A stretch of DNA of 5,490 nucleotides from CAYMJK01 sp043101635. GTDB taxonomy: Bacteria > Planctomycetota > Phycisphaerae > Phycisphaerales > UBA1924. The notes beneath the pieces were generated by a model, which saw only the letters and a list, made by a program, of their open reading frames with translations, was not told the DNA's origin and did not search any database. The stretch spans positions 1-5,490 of the forward strand of contig JBICIE010000050.1 of assembly GCA_043101635.1 (NCBI GenBank), written 5' to 3'. Shown here piece by piece: positions 1 to 4,485 of this stretch. The position numbers and the translations under genes are program-made. How positions within the stretch are numbered: the stretch's first letter is position 1; every line of letters starts with the position of its first letter.

Positions 1-43
1 TTTAGTTCAAAGACTAACTGCTTCTTGATTTGGACCAAAACAA

Positions 44-391
44 TGGAGCCGGGGGGAATCGAACCCCCGTGCCGAGACAGCCGGAGAGGCGCTTCTACGC
101 GTGTAGTCGGCGATTTGCTCTCGGGCTCGGGACGGCCGCCGACAGCCTTCCTGTCGCCCCAGTCCCCGGGAACCTCCTCGCCCGACCGGCCGGGAACACC
201 CCGGTCGAGCCAGCCCGATGATCGGCGCCAGTCAGCCTTATCGGACGTCAGGCCTCAGGCGTCGCGGTTGTTAGGCCGCGAGAGCGTACTGCGGTTCGGC
301 AGTTATTGAGTGTGCGTGCTTTTAACGAGGGTCACGCCCCTCGACGCGCCACGCCAAACCTGTCCTGCCCGGTCGATACCAGATCGGCCCC
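44..391 (-). ncRNA. ssrA: Transfer-messenger RNA (tmRNA, one-piece)
   Basis: This RNA rescues stalled ribosomes by trans-translation together with SmpB: it acts first as an alanyl-tRNA mimic, then as a short mRNA adding a degradation tag. The 5' end (at 391) reads GGGGCCGATCTGGTATCGAC on the minus strand, the classic tmRNA start. GGGGCCG pairs over seven positions with CGGCUCC near the 3' end, including the G.U pair at position 3 that marks alanine identity. The 3' end has a T-arm with loop TTCGATT between G and C runs (about 50-68) and the conserved ACACGCGTAGAAGC segment. A CGAGGG/CCCTCG hairpin (326-343) precedes the tag frame, and a CGCGG/CCGCG hairpin (263-280) holds the tag stop codon in its loop. 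Further GC-rich inverted repeats between about 130 and 220 fit the usual pseudoknots. The discriminator A is at 44 and the following bases are TTG, so CCA must be added after transcription. The gene is unpermuted, about 348 nt, a normal length. Confidence 0.95.
271..300 (-). other. tmRNA proteolysis-tag reading frame (AEPQYALAA)
   Basis: Read on the minus strand, the frame GCC GAA CCG CAG TAC GCT CTC GCG GCC TAA encodes AEPQYALAA. The resume codon is taken as GCC because the preceding AATAACT aligns with the AATAGTC that precedes the E. coli resume codon. The tag ends in YALAA, the C-terminal signal recognised by ClpXP-type proteases. The stop is a single TAA followed by CAA. An earlier in-frame GCA at 313-315 would give a longer tag (AHSITAEPQYALAA), but the alignment favours the shorter one. 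Confidence 0.85.
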
Positions 392-399
392 GGACAGTG

Positions 400-429
400 A
401 TTATACGCCCGCGGCGAGCCGCAGGTCTC
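400..429 (-). promoter_or_regulatory. ssrA promoter (sigma-70-like)
   Basis: The minus strand carries a perfect TATAAT at 400-405, eight bases upstream of the first G of the tmRNA at 391. In DNA this GC-rich such a hexamer is striking. A candidate -35 element, GAGACC at 424-429, lies 18 bases further upstream and matches TTGACA at only three of six positions. The -10 placement is well supported and the -35 weakly. The promoter sits between the zinc-ribbon gene and ssrA, so ssrA appears to be transcribed independently of the genes upstream. Confidence 0.75.
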
Positions 430-499
430 GGCGAGCGGCGCCGCCGCGGCAAGGTCCGCCTGGATACGACCAGTACTGAGCGATCGTGCCTCTCCCGGC

Positions 500-787
500 T
501 CAGGACAGCCAGCCAATAAGGGCCGTCAGTGCGCCGATCAGCGCCAGGATCATCGCAAGCACACCGATCCCGAAGCCGAGCACGCCAGGATCCGGATACA
601 CCGGTTCCATCTCGCTTGCGCGGCGTTGCGCCCTCTCCGGGCCCTCGCGGACCAACTCCAAGTCCAGCGGCATGCCGCACTCCCGGCAGCGCGACAGCGT
701 TACTCCGCGCAGCCCGTGGCCGCACGATGGACAGGACGCGTCGTTGGCTGCGAGAAAGCTGGTCAGGCTCGCGTCTGCACGCTCCAC
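500..787 (-). CDS. Small zinc-ribbon membrane protein
   Basis: This 95-residue protein has an N-terminal zinc ribbon, CPSCGHGLRG...CRECG, with cysteines at 19, 22, 34 and 37 that should bind one Zn2+. A charged linker (about 44-60) follows, then one hydrophobic segment (about 68-92) ending two or three residues before the C terminus. The layout predicts a tail-anchored or single-pass inner-membrane protein with the ribbon probably in the cytoplasm. The 'CPxCGxxLRG' form is frequent in planctomycete proteins, but it does not define a function. The start is a GTG at 785-787: an in-frame TAG lies four codons upstream and no other ATG/GTG/TTG precedes the first cysteine. A modest GAGG lies four bases ahead. 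It begins 25 bp after the stop of the 111-residue gene, so the two are probably one operon. The ssrA promoter lies just downstream. Function unknown. Confidence 0.8.
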   Translation of the reverse strand: MERADASLTSFLAANDASCPSCGHGLRGVTLSRCRECGMPLDLELVREGPERAQRRASEMEPVYPDPGVLGFGIGVLAMILALIGALTALIGWLS

Positions 788-812
788 GCCCTCAGTCTAC
801 AGCCTGTCCGGC

Positions 813-1148
813 TCACACCCCGGCAAGCGCCTCGCTCGTCAACACCCGCCCCGCCACCCGCCGCCCCTCGGCCCGGGCGATCGCCGCGCCAAGCTCGCGG
901 TCCACGAACCGCCCCGCCGTCGTCGTGAACCCCTCGTTGGCGGCGATCCAGTCGGCCAGCTCGGGCGTGATGTCCTCCCAGCGGATCCCGGCCCGCTCGA
1001 TCGCCTCCCCGTGGCAGGCCCCCTCCACGATCCGCCCGGTAGCGGGATCGCGGATGGCGCAGCTCGCGATCCGCTCCCCCGGCAGCGGGCCCGATGCGCC
1101 CTGCCGGGCCCCGGTCAGCGTCAGGATGCCAAGCGCCAGCGACGTCAT
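813..1148 (-). CDS. Uncharacterised 111-residue protein
   Basis: No named function can be given. The body looks like a compact folded domain. A first motif, ERIASCAIRDPATGRIVEGA (25-44), is followed by CHGEAI. A second motif, GFTTTAGRFVDRELGAAIAR (73-92), comes near the end. From memory, small bacterial and phage hypothetical proteins share this order of an 'aAIR...G.iv.g..H' strand and a 'GFvt..GrFvdR.eAa.iA' segment; that is recall, not a search result. The ATG at 1148 was chosen because the conserved-looking part begins about 25 residues later. A GTG at 1259 would add 37 basic, low-complexity residues and leave almost no space before divergent pgi. Residues 1-20 are mildly hydrophobic but lack a basic n-region, so a signal peptide is doubtful. 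There is no strong Shine-Dalgarno sequence. The gene is divergent from pgi and lies 25 bp upstream of the zinc-ribbon gene, probably in one transcript. Confidence 0.7.
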   Translation of the reverse strand: MTSLALGILTLTGARQGASGPLPGERIASCAIRDPATGRIVEGACHGEAIERAGIRWEDITPELADWIAANEGFTTTAGRFVDRELGAAIARAEGRRVAGRVLTSEALAGV

Positions 1149-1273
1149 GCCTGATTCAGCGCAGAAAGCCTCGCTCCTCCGACGCGCTTTCCCGAGTTTT
1201 TTGCCGATCCCGCCCCCGACAAGCGCCAGGGACCGGGCGCGGCCTCCAGCCGCGGCCACCCCTACCTTCTGCC
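1149..1273. promoter_or_regulatory. Divergent intergenic region, pgi / 111-residue gene
   Basis: These 125 bp separate two divergently transcribed genes and so should hold both promoters. No convincing -10/-35 pair could be picked on either strand. The only non-GC-rich island is a TTTTTT run at 1197-1202. There is no Shine-Dalgarno sequence in the 15 bases ahead of the pgi ATG. A GGAGG on the minus strand (1176-1180) lies 27 bases from the 1148 start, too far to serve it. Confidence 0.35.
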
Positions 1274-2683
1274 ATGCTCACGCTCGACTGCGCCGGCTGC
1301 TTTCAGGACCGGGTCGGCCCCCACGGCCTCGACCCCGATGAACTCGCCCCCGGCTCCCCCGCAGACGCCAGTTGCCGGGCCCTGACGGCCCGACTGGCCG
1401 AATCCCGCGGCACAGGAATGCAGCGCTGGCGCCTGCTCCCCCACGACCCGATGCGAAGCGAGCATCTCGACGCCATCGGCGCGCTGGTCGACAAGCACAA
1501 GGGCGCCACCGACACGCTCGTCGTCCTCGGCATCGGCGGCAGCGCCCTGGGCAACATCGCCCTTCACAGCGCCCTGAACCCCCCCACCCACAACCTGCTG
1601 CCGGCGGCCAAGCGCCGCGGCCCGCGCCTCTTCGTGCTCGACAACGTGGACCCCGCCCTGGTCAAGGCAACCCTCGATCTCGTCAGCGCAGAAGACCCGG
1701 GCTTCGACCGCACGCTGTTCAACGTCATCAGCAAGAGCGGCGAGACCGCCGAGACCGCCGCCCAGTTCATGATCGTGCGCGACATGCTCGCCAAAGCCCG
1801 CAAGGACCGCGCTGCCGAGCGCATCGTCGCCATCACCGACCCTGCCCAGGGCACCATGCGCAGGATCTGCGACGAGGCCGGCTACGACACCCTCCCCGTG
1901 CCCGATGGCGTCGGCGGCCGCTTCAGCGCCCTCAGCCCGGTCGGTCTGTTCAGCAGCGCCATGGTCGGCATCGATATCGCAAAGCTGCTCGACGGCGCCG
2001 CCGCGATGGACAAGCGCTGCGCATCAGCCGACCTCGCCCAAAACCCCGCCGCCCGCCTTGCCGCCATCCTCGTCGCCCTCGGCGCCGAGAAGGGCAAGAG
2101 CTGCCACGTGATGATGCCCTACGCCAACTCCCTCTACCTGCTGGCCGACTGGTTCCGCCAGCTCTGGGCCGAGTCGCTCGGCAAGCTGGTGCAGACCGTC
2201 GTCGGACTCGTCGGCCAGGGCTTCACGCCGATCAAGGCGCTCGGCGCAACCGATCAGCACTCGCAGATCCAGCTCTACCGCGAGGGCCCCAACGACAAGG
2301 TCATCGGCTTCCTCGAGGTCGAGGATTTCGGCGCCGATGTCGCGATCCCCGCCGGCCTCGGCGTCGACAGCCTCGAGTACCTCGAAGGCGCCTCGCTCGG
2401 CAGGCTGCTGGCCGCCGAGAAGCGGGCCACCGAGTACGCCCTCATCGACAGCGGACGCCCCAACTTCACCCTCCGCTTCCCCCGCATCGACGAACAGCAC
2501 GTCGGCGAGTTCATGTGGCTCTGGCAGATGGCCACCGCCTACGCCGGCCTGATGCTCGGCGTCAACGCCTACGACCAGCCCGCCGTCGAGACCGGCAAGA
2601 AGGCCACCTTCGGCCTCATGGGCCGCGCCGGCTCCGAGCAGTGGCGCGACGCCGTCGACAGCGCCCTCGGCAGCCGCGAGTAG
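1274..2683 (+). CDS. pgi: Glucose-6-phosphate isomerase
   Basis: This cytoplasmic enzyme interconverts glucose 6-phosphate and fructose 6-phosphate in glycolysis and gluconeogenesis. The 469-residue product matches the shorter bacterial form (about 450 residues) rather than the 550-residue E. coli form. Visible motifs, in order, are LGIGGSALG (85-93), the first SIS-domain sugar-phosphate loop; SKSGETAET (153-161), the phosphate-binding segment; GVGGRFSALSPVG (212-224), the first family signature; ESLGK with the catalytic base-type Glu300; DQHSQ with the ring-opening His329; and GLMLGVNAYDQPAVETGK (425-442), the second signature, ending in active-site Lys442. All key residues are present. The ATG at 1274 puts the usual N-terminal strand and 'hGl...eL' segment in place. 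Upstream in-frame sequence back to 1094 is low-complexity and unlike the family. No Shine-Dalgarno sequence is visible. The stop TAG (2681-2683) directly touches the stop of the convergent dockerin gene. Confidence 0.96.
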   Translation: MLTLDCAGCFQDRVGPHGLDPDELAPGSPADASCRALTARLAESRGTGMQRWRLLPHDPMRSEHLDAIGALVDKHKGATDTLVVLGIGGSALGNIALHSALNPPTHNLLPAAKRRGPRLFVLDNVDPALVKATLDLVSAEDPGFDRTLFNVISKSGETAETAAQFMIVRDMLAKARKDRAAERIVAITDPAQGTMRRICDEAGYDTLPVPDGVGGRFSALSPVGLFSSAMVGIDIAKLLDGAAAMDKRCASADLAQNPAARLAAILVALGAEKGKSCHVMMPYANSLYLLADWFRQLWAESLGKLVQTVVGLVGQGFTPIKALGATDQHSQIQLYREGPNDKVIGFLEVEDFGADVAIPAGLGVDSLEYLEGASLGRLLAAEKRATEYALIDSGRPNFTLRFPRIDEQHVGEFMWLWQMATAYAGLMLGVNAYDQPAVETGKKATFGLMGRAGSEQWRDAVDSALGSRE

Positions 2684-3886
2684 TCAGGCGCAGCCCGCCG
2701 CAAACTCGTTCTGAAACGCCAGGAAGTCGAAGAACGTCAGTTCTCCATCCCCGTCGAAATCCGCCCGCAGGTCCCCGGCGCCGAACAGGTTCTGGAACGT
2801 CAGGAAGTCGAAGAAGGTCAGCGCCCCATCGCCATCCAGGTCCGCCCGGCACGCGCCCGGCGGCGTGATGATGATGTACCGGAAGTCGGCGACCTTGTTG
2901 TCGAACGTCTCCAGCAGGATCTGCCCGCTGTCGTTGATGTCCACGGCGCTCAGCACGTTCACCTGCTCGCCCGCGGCATCGAACAGCGTCGCGGTGTCGA
3001 TCACCGAGCCGCCGCCGGTCCACAGCCACGCCAGGTCCGGCCCGCTGCGCCCGCTCGTGCCGACCACCTCGCCATGGTTATTCAGCGCCCGCGCGCCCGT
3101 GCTCTCGGAGATGGGCGCAGGAATCTCCACCATCCCCGCGCCATCCGTATAGATCCACGCCTTGGATGTGTTCCCGCTGGCGCTCTCGGCCGACCCGACG
3201 ACCTGTCCGGCGTCGTTGATCTGCGAAGCAAAGCTGCGCGCCAGCCCGAGCGTCCCCAGCAACTGGATCCCGCCTGGCTCATCCCACCGGAACGCCTCGA
3301 ACGCGCCGGCGTACCCGGCCACCTGCCCGGCGTTGTTCACATCCACCGCCCGGCCGTGCATCGATGGTGTCAGGTTGATCAGCGGCCCGCCGTTGATGTC
3401 CAGCCATGCACGATCATCGGTCACGATGGATGCGTCCTTCGCCGTGCCCGCCAGATCCCCGTTGTCGTTGATCCCGCCGAGATACGCGATCGGCAGCCCA
3501 TCGACGCCACCGGTCTGCGTGTATACGCCGCCCTCGTAGCGGAACGCAAGCCCGCTGTCGAACCCGCCATCGCCGCCGACAATGCCGGTGTCGCTGATGT
3601 CCATCGCGCGGAACGCCGCCGTCGGAGCGCTCGGCAGCGCCGGCAGCACCGTGAAGCCCTCGCCCGGCGTCCACACCCACCCGCGCAGCCGCGGCAGCCC
3701 GTCGAACGATGACCACCCCGCCACCTGCCCGAGGTTGTTCATGCGCACGCCGATGGCGCTGTTGGCCCCATCCGGTATCCCGAGGTTCTGCACGGTGTAG
3801 TCGCCGCTCTGTGCGCTCGCCGTGAAGGCAATCACCAGCATCATGGCGCCTGCGACTCGGCCGCGGGGGAGGTCTGCGGTTCGCAT
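2684..3886 (-). CDS. Secreted HAF-repeat protein with C-terminal GC-type dockerin
   Basis: This is a 400-residue exported protein. Residues 1-25 form a signal peptide: basic n-region, hydrophobic AMMLVIAFT, and an ASA cleavage site before Gln26. Residues 45-325 carry about seven repeats of the HAF type, each with a core like 'inD.GqvvG' (near 48, 95, 138, 181, 222, 267 and 315), spaced about 43-47 residues; such repeats probably build a beta-propeller-like fold. Residues 346-400 hold two dockerin calcium loops: Asp349/351/353/360 and Asp376/378/380/387, each followed by 'FDFL.FQN.F'. They are flanked by Cys346 and Cys399, and the chain ends FAAGCA. The module probably sorts, anchors or assembles the protein outside the cytoplasm; substrate or ligand is unknown. 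AAAGG lies seven bases before the ATG, a good ribosome binding site that supports this start. The gene is convergent with pgi at zero distance. It is not recognisable as an enzyme. Confidence 0.9.
   Translation of the reverse strand: MRTADLPRGRVAGAMMLVIAFTASAQSGDYTVQNLGIPDGANSAIGVRMNNLGQVAGWSSFDGLPRLRGWVWTPGEGFTVLPALPSAPTAAFRAMDISDTGIVGGDGGFDSGLAFRYEGGVYTQTGGVDGLPIAYLGGINDNGDLAGTAKDASIVTDDRAWLDINGGPLINLTPSMHGRAVDVNNAGQVAGYAGAFEAFRWDEPGGIQLLGTLGLARSFASQINDAGQVVGSAESASGNTSKAWIYTDGAGMVEIPAPISESTGARALNNHGEVVGTSGRSGPDLAWLWTGGGSVIDTATLFDAAGEQVNVLSAVDINDSGQILLETFDNKVADFRYIIITPPGACRADLDGDGALTFFDFLTFQNLFGAGDLRADFDGDGELTFFDFLAFQNEFAAGCA
2708..2821 (-). repeat. DNA-level duplication encoding the paired dockerin loops
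   Basis: Two 33-bp segments, 2708-2740 and 2789-2821, differ at only three positions and lie 81 bp (27 codons) apart in the same frame. They encode the LTFFDFL.FQN parts of the two dockerin loops. A 22-bp part of the first (starting one base earlier, 2707-2728) recurs exactly at 4509-4530 in the neighbouring FG-GAP gene. The nucleotide similarity exceeds what is needed to keep the protein motif, suggesting recent duplication or gene conversion. Confidence 0.8.
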
Positions 3887-3893
3887 CGTCTCG

Positions 3894-3898
3894 CCTTT
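3894..3898 (-). promoter_or_regulatory. Ribosome binding site of the HAF-dockerin gene
   Basis: AAAGG on the minus strand lies seven bases before the ATG at 3886. It is the clearest Shine-Dalgarno-like sequence in the window and settles the start of the signal peptide. No convincing promoter hexamers were found in the 130 bp upstream. Confidence 0.6.
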
Positions 3899-4000
3899 CT
3901 CTGAAGGGATGTGCCCGGCGCTGTGGCAAGATCCGTGCCGCGCGCGCAGCGGCCGCTCTATCGCTCAGGACGCCGCCGATCGGCCATCGCAGGCCCCCGC

Positions 4001-4016
4001 CGGCCACGCATGGCCG
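4001..4016 (-). other. Short hairpin after the 52-codon gene
   Basis: CGGCCA and TGGCCG form a six-pair stem around a four-base loop, starting seven bases after the stop codon of the small membrane protein gene. No T-run follows on the minus strand, so it is not a standard intrinsic terminator. It could protect the 3' end or be chance in GC-rich DNA. Confidence 0.3.
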
Positions 4017-4022
4017 ACCAGC

Positions 4023-4181
4023 CTACAGGCGCAGCAGCCACGCTATGAGCATCGCCCCCGCGGGCAGCGCTGCCACCGCCCCGATCATCAGCGCTGCGCC
4101 GATCGCAAACCGCCGGCCCGGAGCCCCATCCTCTGCTCGAACCCACTCGCCCCCGCGCCTGGCGCCCTTGCCCACGCTCAT
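4023..4181 (-). CDS. Small single-pass membrane protein (52 residues)
   Basis: This short frame runs from the ATG at 4179-4181 to the TAG at 4023-4025. It encodes a basic, glycine-rich head (1-24, with Lys5, Arg8, Arg9, Arg15, Arg23 and Arg24) and then one long hydrophobic segment (about 25-50) that starts FAIGAALMIGAVAALPAGAM and ends WLLRL. Positive charges before the helix predict an inner-membrane protein with its N terminus inside. An in-frame TGA five codons upstream makes this ATG the natural start. The Shine-Dalgarno sequence is weak (a GAGA about 11 bases ahead). It sits between the two dockerin genes on the same strand, 136 bp upstream of the HAF-dockerin start. The clean basic-head plus helix layout argues for a real gene, but at this length chance cannot be excluded. 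It matches no family I recognise. Confidence 0.5.
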   Translation of the reverse strand: MSVGKGARRGGEWVRAEDGAPGRRFAIGAALMIGAVAALPAGAMLIAWLLRL

Positions 4182-4224
4182 GCGCCAAGGGTCTCAGCCC
4201 GCCCCCCGTCCCAGCGCCACGCAG

Positions 4225-4253
4225 AGGGAGCCCGCGAGCGCAAGCTCGCGCGG
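4225..4253 (+). repeat. REP-like palindromic repeat, copy 1
   Basis: The 29-bp unit has a hairpin of CGCGAGC and GCTCGCG (4233-4250) closed by a GCAA loop, which has GNRA tetraloop form. It matches copy 2 at 27 of 29 positions. It is preceded by GCAG at 4221-4224, where copy 2 has a GTAG one base further downstream in the alignment. The design of a short GTAG-like lead followed by a GC-rich palindrome resembles REP elements of pseudomonads and enterics. Confidence 0.6.
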
Positions 4254-4331
4254 TCGAGGCACCCGAGACACGCCGGCCACCACGCCACGCTACTGAAAGC
4301 GGACACGGCCCGCGCCCGATCGAGACTCCGT

Positions 4332-4360
4332 AGAGAGCCCGCGAGCACAAGCTCGCGCGG
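4332..4360 (+). repeat. REP-like palindromic repeat, copy 2
   Basis: This is a direct copy of the unit 107 bp upstream, with the same seven-pair stem CGCGAGC/GCTCGCG (4340-4357) and an ACAA loop in place of GCAA. The two differences from copy 1 fall in the loop and in the lead, so the stem is fully conserved. GTAG at 4330-4333 overlaps its left end. A terminator role is possible but there is no T-run on either strand. Confidence 0.6.
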
Positions 4361-4364
4361 ACCA

Positions 4365-4485
4365 CCAGGTCGCGACGATAACCGCCCGAGTTCGGCTCGC
4401 GCGCCCAGTCCGGCTCGGCGAGCCGCTCGGCGATGGTCTCAAGGCAGAGGACGCGGCGCTCGGCCTTACTGGGAGTATCCGGAAC
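4365..4485 (-). pseudogene. Possible coding remnant after the FG-GAP gene stop codon
   Basis: In the same minus-strand frame as the FG-GAP gene, codons after its TGA stay open and look coding. The segment after AAG GCC GAG reads like a charged amphipathic helix (LCLETIAERLAEPDWARE) followed by GGYRRDLVVRA. Over 38 codons counted by hand, about 34 end in G or C while only about half have G or C at the second position, the contrast expected of genes in a GC-rich genome. There is no good start codon at its upstream edge, and the frame runs straight into REP-like copy 2, after which it no longer looks protein-like. It could be the relic of a gene interrupted by the repeat, or a chance open frame. 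I recognise no family. Confidence 0.25.

Larger units (their letters stand above)
4182..4485. other. Gene-poor stretch between the small membrane gene and the FG-GAP gene
   Basis: This stretch of about 300 bp has no complete gene that I can support. It contains two near-identical palindromic repeats (4225-4253 and 4332-4360), a short hairpin of CGGCTC and GAGCCG (4411-4425) about 60 bases past the FG-GAP stop codon, and a run of coding-like codons on the minus strand (about 4365-4485). No intrinsic terminator with a T-run and no clear promoter was found. Confidence 0.5.

Noticed and set aside
1..20. Short hairpin (TTAGT/ACTAA) in an AT-rich patch downstream of the tmRNA, as a possible terminator.
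   Set aside because: The stem has only five pairs, four of them A-T, and any T-run would lie outside the window, so it cannot be supported.
25..309. Plus-strand open frames over the tmRNA gene.
   Set aside because: They are antisense to a clearly structured RNA and the translations show no protein-like features.
303..725. Minus-strand open frame of 140 codons.
   Set aside because: It overlaps the tmRNA and its promoter and is out of frame with the zinc-ribbon gene; the translation is arginine-rich shadow sequence.
813..1259. Longer version of the 111-residue gene from a GTG at 1259.
   Set aside because: The added 37 residues are basic low-complexity sequence, and the start would leave only 14 bp before the divergent pgi start.
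1094..1273. N-terminal extension of pgi to an upstream ATG.
   Set aside because: The extra 60 residues are proline/arginine-rich, overlap the divergent gene, and have no counterpart in the isomerase family.
2024..2500. Minus-strand 158-codon frame inside pgi.
   Set aside because: It is a mirror of pgi's GC-rich third positions; the valine/glycine/glutamate-rich translation is typical of antisense shadows.
3939..3949. Alternating CG run as possible Z-DNA or a regulatory element upstream of the HAF gene.
   Set aside because: Runs like this are expected by chance in DNA of this GC content and nothing else supports a function.
3958..4365. Minus-strand 135-codon frame as a complete gene.
   Set aside because: It starts inside REP-like copy 2, crosses copy 1 in a different phase, overlaps the 52-codon membrane gene, and most of it is low-complexity. 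Only the segment upstream of it (4365-4485) looks coding.
4411..4425. CGGCTC/GAGCCG hairpin as the terminator of the FG-GAP gene.
   Set aside because: There is a six-pair stem but no T-run on the minus strand, and it lies inside the coding-like remnant; kept only as a note in the region entry.
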